In this document: positions 34,654 through 43,477 of the stretch, piece after piece
How the letters are laid out: every line of letters starts with the position of its first letter
Numbering within the stretch: position 1 is the stretch's first letter
Source of the DNA: Terriglobia bacterium
GTDB lineage: Bacteria; Acidobacteriota; Terriglobia; Terriglobales; Acidobacteriaceae
Length of the DNA stretch: 64,000 nt
Assembly: GCA_020073165.1 (NCBI GenBank)
Contig: JAIQFP010000004.1
Coordinates: 236,341-300,340 of the forward strand
Direction: 5' to 3'
Position numbers and translations under genes: made by a program
The notes under the pieces: generated by a model
Databases searched by the model: none
What the model was told of the DNA's origin: nothing
The model's input: the letters and a program-made list of their open reading frames with translations, nothing else

Positions 34654-35424
34654 TCAGCGAAACAAATCGTTGGCCGCCGAGCGAATCAGTTCGCGGGCGC
34701 TGCCGCGTCCGGGGCGATAACGGAATCCTCGAATGATACACGCTGGGGTGCGAGTTAGCTTGCCGCAGACCAGGCCGGCGGCGCAAGCCAGTTCGTCGGC
34801 CACAGCATCCACGCTGACGCGCAGCCGGTAACCGTGAGGGTCGCGGCGTCCGCGATCATCATGCAGAGGCTCCATGCCGGCAACCCCGATGGCGACCTCG
34901 GTCAGCCCCTCGCGCCAGGGCCGCCCGAAAGTATCAGTGATGAGGACGGGAATGGAAAGTCGCAGGCGTCTTTTCAGTTCGCGCTGCAGTTGCGCCGCCG
35001 AGCGGTCGGGGTCTTCAGGAAGCAAGAGCGCGTGGCTGCCGCCATCCACGTTGGAAACATCGACCCCGCTGTTGGCGCAGACCAGACCGTGTTTCGTTTC
35101 GGTGATCAGCACAGCACGCTTCCGTCGGACAACCCGCTTGCTCTCAGCGAGGGCCAGTTGAGTGACCCGCGCATCCAGATGGTGGCGGCGCGCCCACGCA
35201 CGCAAAGGGGCGGAGGGCTTGATGGTGTCCAGCGGCACGAGTTGCCCTTCGGCCTTGGAGATGATCTTGTGTTTCACGACGAGGATGTCGCCGCGAAGCA
35301 GCGCCAGTTTTTGATGCTTCAGGGCCTCCAGGAGTGTGTCGGTGATGGAGTCTCCCGCACGGACTTCGGTAGCAAGGGGAATTGGAATAATCCGCAGCTC
35401 TTGACTCAGGGTTGGCCGGCTCAT
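34654..35424 (-). CDS. cofE: Coenzyme F420-0:L-glutamate ligase
   Basis: A 256-residue GTP-dependent ligase that adds glutamates to F420-0. IPIPLATEVRAGDSITDTLL at the start, GDILVVKHKIISKAEGQLV (metal and GTP site), TKHGLVCANSGVDVSNVDGG and LITDTFGRPWREGLTEVAIG are CofE signatures. It lacks the C-terminal nitroreductase-like domain of actinobacterial FbiB, so the chain may be short or the reduction of the intermediate done by another protein. It starts 1 bp after the cofC stop. Confidence 0.95.
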   Translation of the reverse strand: MSRPTLSQELRIIPIPLATEVRAGDSITDTLLEALKHQKLALLRGDILVVKHKIISKAEGQLVPLDTIKPSAPLRAWARRHHLDARVTQLALAESKRVVRRKRAVLITETKHGLVCANSGVDVSNVDGGSHALLLPEDPDRSAAQLQRELKRRLRLSIPVLITDTFGRPWREGLTEVAIGVAGMEPLHDDRGRRDPHGYRLRVSVDAVADELACAAGLVCGKLTRTPACIIRGFRYRPGRGSARELIRSAANDLFR

Positions 35425-36078
35425 CTACTCGTTCGCTGCCCGAGGGAGGTCTGTCAGGTCCCACTGCCGGACCAGGCGCTGGGAATGGGTCTCGCCGGAA
35501 GCAGCCGCCAGTTGTCGCAGGTCCGATGGATTATCGATATCGAGCCCAATTCCGGACAGCGGAAGCACGACACACGGTTTCTGTGTTGCCTTCGCAGCAG
35601 CCAGATGCGGTTTGAAGCTGTCGTTGCCAAAGCGCAAGGGAAATAGTCCCTCTGGCCGCCGCCAGGCCGCGTTGGTGCCGCGTCCGTCGGCCGCCGGTAC
35701 GAGCACAGTGCCCTCGCGGGGTGCGAGCCGCAGAATTGTTTCCAGCTCCCAGGTCCGGATCAGAGGAATGTCGCCGGGGATGACCAACGTGCTGTCCACG
35801 CCGCGCTCTTGGCAGACCTGCGTGGCCATCTCGATCGCGTCGGTTTCACTGCGGTTGGCGTGGTCAGCAATCACCTCAAAATCGAAGCGTCGTGCCAGGT
35901 CGAGGGCGAAGGAGTCGCTGGTCACAACCGCGACCTCCGGGCGGTTCGCCCAAGTGGCAAGGGTTTCGAGCACGTCGAGCAGCATGGTGTGGGCGAGTTC
36001 CACACGGCTGGCCTGGTCGAGCACCGCTGCCAGGCGCTGTTTTGCATTCGCGAGATTCTTGACCGGAACCAGGATCAT
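35425..36078 (-). CDS. cofC: 2-phospholactate (or PEP) guanylyltransferase
   Basis: A 217-residue nucleotidyltransferase activating the F420 side chain. It starts MILVPVKNLANAKQRLA (P-loop-like nucleotidyltransferase start). It then has VVTSDSFALDLARRFDFEVI, STLVIPGDIPLI with the metal Asp, and VLVPAADGRGTNAAW and RFGNDSFKPHLAAA. Whether it uses 2-phospholactate, PEP or 3-phosphoglycerate cannot be read by eye. It overlaps cofD by 4 bp. Confidence 0.93.
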   Translation of the reverse strand: MILVPVKNLANAKQRLAAVLDQASRVELAHTMLLDVLETLATWANRPEVAVVTSDSFALDLARRFDFEVIADHANRSETDAIEMATQVCQERGVDSTLVIPGDIPLIRTWELETILRLAPREGTVLVPAADGRGTNAAWRRPEGLFPLRFGNDSFKPHLAAAKATQKPCVVLPLSGIGLDIDNPSDLRQLAAASGETHSQRLVRQWDLTDLPRAANE

Positions 36079-37034
36079 GAGGGGTCCGATGCGTTGTGAG
36101 CTTTGCTTTCCCCGTAAACTACGGACAGCACCGTCCGCGCCAGATTCGCCTTGTCATCGGAAGTCCGCATGAGTGTGGGGGCACAATACACCCGCAGGCC
36201 GGAGCGCTTCAATTCCTCGGCCGCCCGCGCATCCTGGGTGTCTGCAATCAGGATGTCGAGGAAGTCGTGATACGCCTGGGCGACTCCAGCGAGTGAGACC
36301 GGAAGTCCCTGCGCCGCCATCAACACGCCTGTGGGACCGGAGACAGCAACGCCCGCGACGATCGGCGTCACCGCAACCACGGGCGCCTGGGTTTGCTTTA
36401 ATGCCTCTCGTATTCCCGGCACAGCGAGAATGGGCCCGATGCTGGTCACGGGATTGCTCGGCGCCAGCAGCACGACGCTCGCTGCCATGATGGCGTCGAC
36501 AACGCCAGGCGCAGGCTGGGCCTCAGCCGCGCCCGCGAAACGCACCGACTCCACCGGGTCCTGATACCAGCGTTGCACGAAGTACTCCTCGAAACTCAGC
36601 TCCCCAATCGGTGTCATCACCCTGGTTTCGACGCGGGAATCGCTCATGGGCAGAATAGTTGCCTGGACACCCAGCTTGGCTGCAATCTCCAAGGTTGCTT
36701 CAGTCAGCGTTTTTCCCTTGGAGAGCAATCGGGTGCGCAGCAGGTGAACTGCGAGGTCGCGGTCGCCGACCTGAAACCAGATTGGCTGTCCCAACTGCCC
36801 CATGGCCTGCAGGCAGAAGAACGTGTCGCCCTTCACGCCCCAGCCGCGCTCTTTGCTGAGCAGGCCGGCGAGTACATAGGTGATCGAGTCCAGGTCGGGC
36901 GAGACGTACAGGCTCCACCACTCCAGGTCGTCTCCGGTATTTACGATGATGGTGAGCTCCTGGGGTGACACAACTTGGCGCAAGCCGTCGACAAATTTGG
37001 CGCCTCCGGTACCGCCGGTGAGTACGACGATCAT
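36075..37034 (-). CDS. cofD: 2-phospho-L-lactate transferase (CofD)
   Basis: A 319-residue enzyme that transfers the activated phospholactyl/PEP moiety to F0. It begins IVVLTGGTGGAKFVDGLRQV, the CofD P-loop-like motif. IIVNTGDDLEWWSLYVSPDLD contains the essential Asp and aromatic F0-binding residues. GDTFFCLQAMGQLGQPIWFQ, GDRDLAVHLLRT and VLLAPSNPVTSIGPILAVPG are further signatures. It overlaps cofG by 4 bp, so the first three genes are tightly coupled. Confidence 0.96.
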   Translation of the reverse strand: MIVVLTGGTGGAKFVDGLRQVVSPQELTIIVNTGDDLEWWSLYVSPDLDSITYVLAGLLSKERGWGVKGDTFFCLQAMGQLGQPIWFQVGDRDLAVHLLRTRLLSKGKTLTEATLEIAAKLGVQATILPMSDSRVETRVMTPIGELSFEEYFVQRWYQDPVESVRFAGAAEAQPAPGVVDAIMAASVVLLAPSNPVTSIGPILAVPGIREALKQTQAPVVAVTPIVAGVAVSGPTGVLMAAQGLPVSLAGVAQAYHDFLDILIADTQDARAAEELKRSGLRVYCAPTLMRTSDDKANLARTVLSVVYGESKAHNASDPS

Positions 37035-38203
37035 GCAGCCCTCCAGGCGTAGCCCTCGCGGTCCGCGGCCGCTTTGACCCTTTCCGACAACAGGCCAGGG
37101 CGCGCGGTCACGGCGGACAAGAACTCAGGATAAACCGGAAGGCGCGGCCGCAGCCTCTGTCCCTTGGCTTTGGTTGTTGACTCCAGTTGTTCCAGATGGG
37201 GCCAGGGCTTCTCAGGATTGATGAAATCGGGCGTAAGCGGTGAGACACCACCCCAGTCGTTAATGCCTGCGTCCAGCAACTCGTCGTAGTAGGGCGCCGA
37301 GAGATTGGGCGGCGCCTGGATATTGACGTCTGGCATGAGCAGCCGCGCTACCGCCACGGTGCGCAGCATGTCTCCCCGCGTGGGCTCAGGCCAGTGGCGC
37401 ATCGGAATCTCGGGCTTGACGCGGAAATTCTGAATGATGACCTCCTGGATGTGGCCGTAGCGGCGGTGCAGATCGCGGATGGCCCCCAGGGTGTCCACGC
37501 GATCCTCCACCGTTTCACCGATCCCGAGCAGCAAGCCGGTGGTGAAGGGAACCCTCTGCTTGCCGGCTTCTTCGATGGTGCGCAGGCGCTTGGCCGGGAC
37601 CTTGTCGGGCGCGTTGTCATGCGCCGCACCGGGCGCCAGCAGCGCGGCGCTGGTGGTTTCGAGCATAAGTCCCATACTCGGCGAGACAGCCGCAAGCCGC
37701 GCGACCCACTCCGCGCTGAGCAATCCGGGATTGGGATGCGGCAACAGCGTGGTCTCACGCAGCACCAACTCGCACATGGCTTCCAGATAGTGCAGAGTGG
37801 AGTTGTATCCCAGGTGGCGCAGGGTGGTGCGCATCTCGGGAAACGCCAACTCAGGTTTGTCGCCCAAGCTGAACAGGGCTTCCGTGCATCCCAGCTTCTC
37901 GCCGGCACGCGCCACCCGCAGCACTTCCTCGGGAGTCATGGTGTGGGCGCCGGGCTCGCCGGGGTCGCGGCGAAAGATGCAGTAGCCGCAATAATCGCGG
38001 CAAAGATTGGTCAGCGGAATAAAGACCTTGCGCGAATAGGTGATGACACCCGGCCTGAACCGTTCCTTGGCCTCTACCGCTGCGGCGAGGAGAGCGGGAA
38101 GGTCATGGTCGCTCACGCGTAGCAGTCGGCAGGCGAAATCGCGCGAAACAGGCCTGCCGAAGCCAAGCTCACCCAATTGTGAACTCGGCGACGGCCGCTT
38201 CAT
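37031..38203 (-). CDS. cofG: F0 (deazaflavin) synthase subunit CofG
   Basis: A 390-residue radical SAM enzyme. The cluster motif is LCRDYCGYCIFRRDP (C-x3-C-x2-C) near residue 72, after VITYSRKVFIPLTN, and it has the CofG motifs LGYNSTLHYLEAMCELVLRE, GIGETVEDRVDTL and GINDWGGVSPLTPDFINPE. It closes the deazaflavin ring with CofH. It is the first gene of the operon. ATG 38203 is preferred; an in-frame TTG 24 bp upstream is possible. A TATGAT at 38262-38267 on the minus strand could be its -10 box. Confidence 0.95.
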   Translation of the reverse strand: MKRPSPSSQLGELGFGRPVSRDFACRLLRVSDHDLPALLAAAVEAKERFRPGVITYSRKVFIPLTNLCRDYCGYCIFRRDPGEPGAHTMTPEEVLRVARAGEKLGCTEALFSLGDKPELAFPEMRTTLRHLGYNSTLHYLEAMCELVLRETTLLPHPNPGLLSAEWVARLAAVSPSMGLMLETTSAALLAPGAAHDNAPDKVPAKRLRTIEEAGKQRVPFTTGLLLGIGETVEDRVDTLGAIRDLHRRYGHIQEVIIQNFRVKPEIPMRHWPEPTRGDMLRTVAVARLLMPDVNIQAPPNLSAPYYDELLDAGINDWGGVSPLTPDFINPEKPWPHLEQLESTTKAKGQRLRPRLPVYPEFLSAVTARPGLLSERVKAAADREGYAWRAA

Positions 38204-38319
38204 CCCGGGAATTTGTGCTACAGCCAAGCGTTAGACCTGCCTAGAGATTCCAAACAGCGAAATCATACACTGAGATAGCCGCAAGTAGCGTCGGCGTCCC
38301 GCCCCACTGCCGTACTGGC

Positions 38320-38802
38320 CTAGAGCTCACGATGCATAACGTAAGCATCCACATAACCCAGGGTGGGGTGCAGGAAAGCGCCAGGGAGCCGGCCAACAAT
38401 CTCGAAGCCAAGGCTTTGCCAGAGCCGGACCGCCCGCTCGTTGCTGCTGACTACGAAATTGAACTGCATGGCGCGAAAACCCCGGGCCCGGGCTTGATCG
38501 AGAGAATGCGCGCACATGGCGCGGGCTACACCTCGGCCCGACGCCCAGGGGGCCGTGACATAGCCGCAGTTGGCGACATGCGCTCCGCCTCCCTTTCGGT
38601 TGCTGCGCAGGTAGTACGTGCCGAGAACCTGTCCCTGGTCTTCTGCAACGAAAACCGCGTGTTCTGGAGATAGCCAGTAGGCCAGGGCCTCCCCCTCGTT
38701 CATGTCCCGGGCCAAGGTGTACGTCTCTCCGGCCCGGAGGACTGGCTCCAGGACACGCCAGATGGCACTGGAGTCCGCTGGGGCCGCAGGACGAATGAGC
38801 AT
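38320..38802 (-). CDS. GNAT-family N-acetyltransferase
   Basis: A 160-residue acyltransferase. RPAAPADSSAIWRVLEPVL opens the fold. VLGTYYLRSNRKGGGAHVAN is the central strand pair. The acetyl-CoA loop is VTAPWASGRGVARAMCAHSL (R/Q-x-x-G-x-G/A type). It continues with MQFNFVVSSNERAVRLWQSLGFEIVGR, which is broken here only by description. The substrate is unknown. It lies alone between the F420 operon and the divergent regulator, 117 bp from cofG. Confidence 0.88.
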   Translation of the reverse strand: MLIRPAAPADSSAIWRVLEPVLRAGETYTLARDMNEGEALAYWLSPEHAVFVAEDQGQVLGTYYLRSNRKGGGAHVANCGYVTAPWASGRGVARAMCAHSLDQARARGFRAMQFNFVVSSNERAVRLWQSLGFEIVGRLPGAFLHPTLGYVDAYVMHREL

Positions 38803-38917
38803 GACGGTATCCTGCCACGGCTGTCGCGTCGCTGTCGAAGGAGGGGACCGCGGTGGGGGACCGGCGCCGGCATTCCCATAACAACTCAGCGATGTTGAAG
38901 AGCGATTTCCACAGCAC

Positions 38918-38950
38918 GTTCAATTGTTCAACACTTGACTTCGTGAACAT
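38918..38950. promoter_or_regulatory. Putative operator of the FadR-type regulator
   Basis: The interval contains TCAACACTTGA (TCAA-3-TTGA dyad, 38928-38938) within GTTCAATTGTTCAACACTTG and a following GTGAAC. It lies about 60 bp before the regulator's start and might be its autoregulatory site. The evidence is sequence symmetry only. Confidence 0.3.
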
Positions 38951-38998
38951 TTGAGCGCAAGATGTCGCAATTTTCAACCGGCCTTCGGGCCTCAAGCC

Positions 38999-39685
38999 AT
39001 GGAACGCGCGCAGATACACCGGGTCAGCGTGGCCGATCAGGTCGCTTCCATCCTGCGCCAGAGAATCCTGGATGGCGAACTGCGACCTGGGACGCCTCTG
39101 CAGGAAGTGCCGCTGGCGGCATCGCTGGGCGTCTCGCGCAACACCATGCGGGAAGCCACCCGCATCCTCTCTCTCGAAGGCCTGTTGAAGCGCAGCATCC
39201 ACCGCGGGGTCGCAGTTTCGCAGCTCTCTCTGAAAGATGTGCACGAGATCTACCACCTGCGAAGGATGCTGGAGATCCCCGCAGTGCTGGCAGCGGACTC
39301 CCGGCGTACGGATGTTGTCCAGGAAATACGCAGCGCCCTCGACGGCTATGAGCGGGCGGTACATGCCCGCGACTGGATGCGGGCGGTCAGCTTCGACCTG
39401 CAGTTTCACACCTTGCTGATCCGTTTTCACCAGAACAAGCGTCTGGAATCCTTCTACCAGAACCTTATCGGCGAAGTGCGCATGGGCATGGTCGTGGTAG
39501 ATCGCACCCACGACAATCCCGAACGGCTCATTCCGGTCCATCGCAGGATTTACCAGTTGCTGACCGCAGGCAAGCTCAAGCAGTGTGCCGCCTTGCTGGC
39601 GCAGCACCTGGACGACTCCGAAGCCCGGCTGAGCCGGGTGATGGACGGACAGATGTCGAACGGCGGTACCAGGCAGACGACCTGA
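38999..39685 (+). CDS. GntR/FadR-type transcriptional regulator (FCD domain)
   Basis: A 228-residue regulator. The winged helix is VADQVASILRQRILDGELRP continuing into GTPLQEVPLAASLGVSRNTM and REATRILSLEGLL (GntR helix-turn-helix at residues 10-70). The C-terminal FCD domain has EIYHLRRMLEIPAVLA, FHTLLIRFHQNKRL and HRRIYQLLTAG, which carry the His/Asp metal ligands common in the family. Ligands are usually carboxylic acids of the controlled pathway. ATG 38999 is preferred over the TTG at 38951. It sits 37 bp before the TonB receptor and probably controls the cluster that follows. Confidence 0.92.
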   Translation: MERAQIHRVSVADQVASILRQRILDGELRPGTPLQEVPLAASLGVSRNTMREATRILSLEGLLKRSIHRGVAVSQLSLKDVHEIYHLRRMLEIPAVLAADSRRTDVVQEIRSALDGYERAVHARDWMRAVSFDLQFHTLLIRFHQNKRLESFYQNLIGEVRMGMVVVDRTHDNPERLIPVHRRIYQLLTAGKLKQCAALLAQHLDDSEARLSRVMDGQMSNGGTRQTT

Positions 39686-39722
39686 CTAACGTTGGCGGTG
39701 CGGCCAACATGGAGGAGATGAG

Positions 39723-42700
39723 ATGGAGCCCTACGTCAGATGTAAGAGCATTGCTGCAAGTTTCCGTGTGCTGAGTTGTGTGCTGAGTCTTTCACTGCTG
39801 GTGGCGGTGACCCTCCCCCTGCACGCCCAGGTGGTCACAGTGACGATTCAGGGCCGGGTGTATGACACCACGGGCGCCGTAATTCCGCAGGCCACGGTCA
39901 CGGCAGTGAATGCTGCTACCGGGTTCTCCCGCTCCGCGACCGCGAGTGCCACCGGCGACTACCAGATTGTTTCTCTGCCAGTGGGCGACTACACCGTAAC
40001 CGCGGAGAAATCCGGGTTCAAAAAGCTGGCCAAGAAAATCCATCTCGGCATCGGAGCCGCGGGCAATGTGGATTTCAACCTTGCCCTGGGCCAGGTGGAG
40101 CAGGAAGTGACCGTGCAAGACGTGGGTGAAGTGGCCGAACCCACCCGGACCATGGTCAGTTCCGTCATTGACGAACAGAAGATCGAGAGCCTCCCGGTCA
40201 ACGGCCGGCAGTTTATCGATTTCGCCCTGCTGGCACCGGGCGTGAAGATCGGCGACACCACGTCGGGAAGCACTGATGTGATCATCGAGCCCGTGACCAA
40301 GCTGTCGTTCGCCGGCCAGAACATTCACTATAACTTCATTGCGGTGGATGGCGCGGACAATGTCTCGACCGCCTCAGGGGTGCAGAAGTACACGCCGTCC
40401 CAGGAAGCCGTGCAGGAATTCCGCGTCATCAACAGCAGTTACAGCACGGAATTCGGACGAGCGGTGGGCGGCATCGTGAATATCATCACCAAGAGCGGCA
40501 GCAACGATTTTCACGGCTCAGCCTACGAATACTTCCGCAACGACAAGCTGGATGCCGGCAGCATCCTGGCTTCCTCCGATCCCGCGACCTGCAACGTGCC
40601 GGGAGACGTGACCTCCGGGGGCTGCAGCAAGCTGAACAAGTTGCGGCAAAACCAGTTTGGCTTCACTGCGGGTGGGCCGATCATCAAGAACCGGACGTTC
40701 TTCTTCGCCAACTACGAGGGGCAGCGACGCCGCGAGTCCCCGTACTACAACTCGATCATCCTGAACGGGATTACCGACATCCAGACGTTTGAGAGGGGGA
40801 TCGGAGTTCCCGTGGACAACTTGAACGTCACCCGGAACACGGATTACAACAACGTGCTGGTCCGTGTGGATCACAGCATCAATCAGAAGAACAATCTCTT
40901 TGTTCGTTACTTCTTCAACGACGGCAACCTCAAGAACTATTCGCCGCTCAACGATGGTTTCGATTTGCCGTCCGGCTTCAAGAACAACGACGACAAGGAC
41001 CATTCCATCGTGGGCAACCTCTCGACGACGTTTACCCCATCATTGGTGAACGAAGTCCGCATTCAGTATGCCCACCGGAGTTACGACTTTCCCACCGTGA
41101 GCTCCATTCCGCACATCGAGGTGGCGAACCAGTTTGCCATCGGCGTGAACCGCGGCAACCCCGATTTCTACAATGAGGGCCGCTTCGAACTGGTGGACAA
41201 CGTCACCAAGAATTGGGGCAAACACACCCTCAGCTTCGGGGGCAACTTCAACCGGGTGAGCACCGAGGAGTCGTTTCCTCTGTTCTACCCGTTTGAGGCC
41301 ACCTTCCTATGTATCAAGAATACGGGCGGCATTTGCGCGGTTTCGAACCTGATGGACCACGATCCGGTGGTCATATTCTTCGAGCGCTTCCAAGGCCCCG
41401 ATTTCATGGAGCAAAGTTTTGATCCAGCGGTATTTCAGGGCAAAGGCTATCCGGCGGCTGTCCGCAATGCAGCCAAAGGCACCTTGGACCACACCTACGA
41501 CGGCCTCTTTGTCCAGGACAAATGGCGCGCCACCCAGAACCTCACCGTGAATGTCGGGGTGCGCACGGATTGGGAAACGTGGCCGAGTGGGGTATTGAAT
41601 ACACCCTACGGCGTGGATCCGCGGGTTGGCATCGCCTACAGCTTTGGAACCAAGCAGAACATCGTAATCCGGGCCGGATCGGGAATTTTTCACGGCACGA
41701 TTCCTTCGCCGTTGCTGGCCTGCCAAAAGCCTTCGTGCGGCGGCCAAACCCAATTCCGGCCGCAGGAAGACAACCTGAACTCGGTGACCCAACTGTATGG
41801 ATTCGCTAGCACCACGGGCCCAGTGGGGGACCCTGGGGGTTTCGGGTTGGAGCAGGCCTTCGACGCCTTGGTGACCACGGGTACCTACCCGGATTTCGTC
41901 AACTACAATCCGGAACCTGCTTTCACGTTCACCGGTCCGGCCACTATCGTGCGCTTCACCAAGGGCCACAAAATGCCCTATGGCATCCAGAACAGCGTGT
42001 CGCTGGAGTTTGAGCCGATGAAGGACACGGTGTTGAACATCAGCTACCTGCGTACCCACGGAGTGCACCTGGGAAGCTTCTACAACATCAACCAGGCGCC
42101 GGCCGGCCTCCAGTGCGGGTTGCACGATTCGCAGGGCAATGTGGGCTGCAAGCAGCAGTTTACGGGCGCCAGCGGCAATTTCTTGTTCTTCGAGGCAGAC
42201 TCCCGCTGGTACTCGGAATACGACGGCCTGCTGATCAACATGAACAAGCGGGTCACTCACCACTTTGGGTATGGACTCAGCTACACCTGGTCGAAGGCAC
42301 TGGACGACGGGCCCAACCCCAGTTTCGTCCTGATCCCGCAAGACACGTTCAACTTCGGCGCCGAGAAAGCGCTGTCGGCCGACCACGCCGCCCATCGCTT
42401 TGTGGGCAATGCCATCATCACCGGACCAACCCACATGAACCCCTTGCTGAATGACTGGCAATTCTCGACGATCGTCAGCCTCGAGTCGCCCCACTACTTC
42501 ACCAAGTTTGCCGGCCTCGACACCAACGGAGACGGGTTCCCGCTCAACGATCGTGTCGGAATCGAGCCCAGGAATACTTTCAAGGGCGACAGCTACCAGA
42601 GCGTGGATTTCCGCGTTTCACGGACCTTCAAGCTGACCGAGCGGTTCAGCCTGCAAGGACTGGTGGAGAGCTTCAATACGATGAACACGGTGAACATCCG

Positions 42701-42839
42701 GTTCTACAACACGGTGTATGGAGCCCCGGATTTCACCAACGGTCCGGGTCTCGAGGGCTCCTTCAACCCCAGTTACGGGACGCCACGAGCGGAGTTCAAC
42801 CCGCGCCAGATTCAGTTCGCGGCACGCTTGACATGGTAA
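39723..42839 (+). CDS. TonB-dependent receptor with N-terminal carboxypeptidase-regulatory domain (Oar-like)
   Basis: A 1038-residue outer-membrane receptor. A signal peptide (VLSLSLLVAVTLPLHAQ) ends near residue 36. A CarboxypepD-reg/Cna-B-like domain follows (TIQGRVYDTTGAVIPQATVT, residues about 40-120), then the plug (FAGQNIHYNFIAVDGADN, VGGIVNIITKSGSNDF) and a beta barrel ending in an aromatic residue (QIQFAARLTW). Acidobacteria use many such receptors for oligomeric or aromatic substrates. It lies 37 bp after the regulator with gaggag before ATG 39723. It is the likely import route for the substrate of the next genes. Confidence 0.93.
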   Translation: MEPYVRCKSIAASFRVLSCVLSLSLLVAVTLPLHAQVVTVTIQGRVYDTTGAVIPQATVTAVNAATGFSRSATASATGDYQIVSLPVGDYTVTAEKSGFKKLAKKIHLGIGAAGNVDFNLALGQVEQEVTVQDVGEVAEPTRTMVSSVIDEQKIESLPVNGRQFIDFALLAPGVKIGDTTSGSTDVIIEPVTKLSFAGQNIHYNFIAVDGADNVSTASGVQKYTPSQEAVQEFRVINSSYSTEFGRAVGGIVNIITKSGSNDFHGSAYEYFRNDKLDAGSILASSDPATCNVPGDVTSGGCSKLNKLRQNQFGFTAGGPIIKNRTFFFANYEGQRRRESPYYNSIILNGITDIQTFERGIGVPVDNLNVTRNTDYNNVLVRVDHSINQKNNLFVRYFFNDGNLKNYSPLNDGFDLPSGFKNNDDKDHSIVGNLSTTFTPSLVNEVRIQYAHRSYDFPTVSSIPHIEVANQFAIGVNRGNPDFYNEGRFELVDNVTKNWGKHTLSFGGNFNRVSTEESFPLFYPFEATFLCIKNTGGICAVSNLMDHDPVVIFFERFQGPDFMEQSFDPAVFQGKGYPAAVRNAAKGTLDHTYDGLFVQDKWRATQNLTVNVGVRTDWETWPSGVLNTPYGVDPRVGIAYSFGTKQNIVIRAGSGIFHGTIPSPLLACQKPSCGGQTQFRPQEDNLNSVTQLYGFASTTGPVGDPGGFGLEQAFDALVTTGTYPDFVNYNPEPAFTFTGPATIVRFTKGHKMPYGIQNSVSLEFEPMKDTVLNISYLRTHGVHLGSFYNINQAPAGLQCGLHDSQGNVGCKQQFTGASGNFLFFEADSRWYSEYDGLLINMNKRVTHHFGYGLSYTWSKALDDGPNPSFVLIPQDTFNFGAEKALSADHAAHRFVGNAIITGPTHMNPLLNDWQFSTIVSLESPHYFTKFAGLDTNGDGFPLNDRVGIEPRNTFKGDSYQSVDFRVSRTFKLTERFSLQGLVESFNTMNTVNIRFYNTVYGAPDFTNGPGLEGSFNPSYGTPRAEFNPRQIQFAARLTW

Positions 42840-42848
42840 AACTCTGGG

Positions 42849-42880
42849 AAAGCGGGGCGGTTCCTCTCCCGCTCCGCTTT
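42849..42880 (+). terminator. Hairpin after the TonB receptor
   Basis: AAAGCGGGGCGG, a short loop, and CCCGCTCCGCTTT form a near-perfect dyad 10 bp after the receptor's stop. No long T-run follows, so termination may be partial. Confidence 0.6.
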
Positions 42881-42893
42881 AGACTCGACTAAG

Positions 42894-43469
42894 ATGCCAG
42901 GGGCTGGTCTTCTTATGAGTGTGACCCAGGAAGAATTCCGCCAGGCGATGGGTTGTTTTGCCACCGGAGTCACGGTCATCACGGTGGATTACGAAGGCGA
43001 AGTGCACGGCATGACCGCGAACGCATTCACCTCAGTTTCACTCGATCCTCTTCTAGTGCTGGTTTGTGTGGGTCATCGGGCGCAGACACATGCTCATTTG
43101 CATGCCAAGAAGCGTTTTGGGGTGAACGTGCTGGCGGAAGATCAGCGGGCCATCTCGGAATACTACGCGCGTCCGCAGCGGACCCACGAGCGCGCGGAAT
43201 TGGAGGCCGGAGCGCGCTTTGAGCGCACTCCGCATGGCACCCCGGTGCTGCGCGGTGCCCTGGCCTACCTGGAGTGCCGATTGCACACCGCACAGGATGC
43301 GGGGGACCACACCATCTTTATCGCGGAGGTGGAGGATGTGGTGGTGCGCCAAGGTAATCCTCTGCTCTACTTCCGGGCGAATTACCGGATGATCGGGCCG
43401 GCGCCGCAAGGCTCGGAAACTGGATCCGCGGACGAGAAGGGGCTCGGACCGGCAATCCGGAAGCGCTAG
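42894..43469 (+). CDS. Flavin reductase (HpaC/RutF-like)
   Basis: A 191-residue protein of the flavin-reductase-like FMN-binding split-barrel family. MGCFATGVTVITVDYEGEVH followed by GMTANAFTSVSLDPLLVLV is the signature, and KKRFGVNVLAEDQRAISEYYA is also typical. It supplies reduced FMN to a two-component monooxygenase; the luciferase-like gene 8 bp downstream is the obvious partner. TAGACT at 42880-42885 lies 8 nt before ATG 42894, favouring that start; ATG 42915 (MSVTQEEFRQAMG) is also possible. Confidence 0.9.
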   Translation: MPGAGLLMSVTQEEFRQAMGCFATGVTVITVDYEGEVHGMTANAFTSVSLDPLLVLVCVGHRAQTHAHLHAKKRFGVNVLAEDQRAISEYYARPQRTHERAELEAGARFERTPHGTPVLRGALAYLECRLHTAQDAGDHTIFIAEVEDVVVRQGNPLLYFRANYRMIGPAPQGSETGSADEKGLGPAIRKR

Positions 43470-43477
43470 GAGAGACC

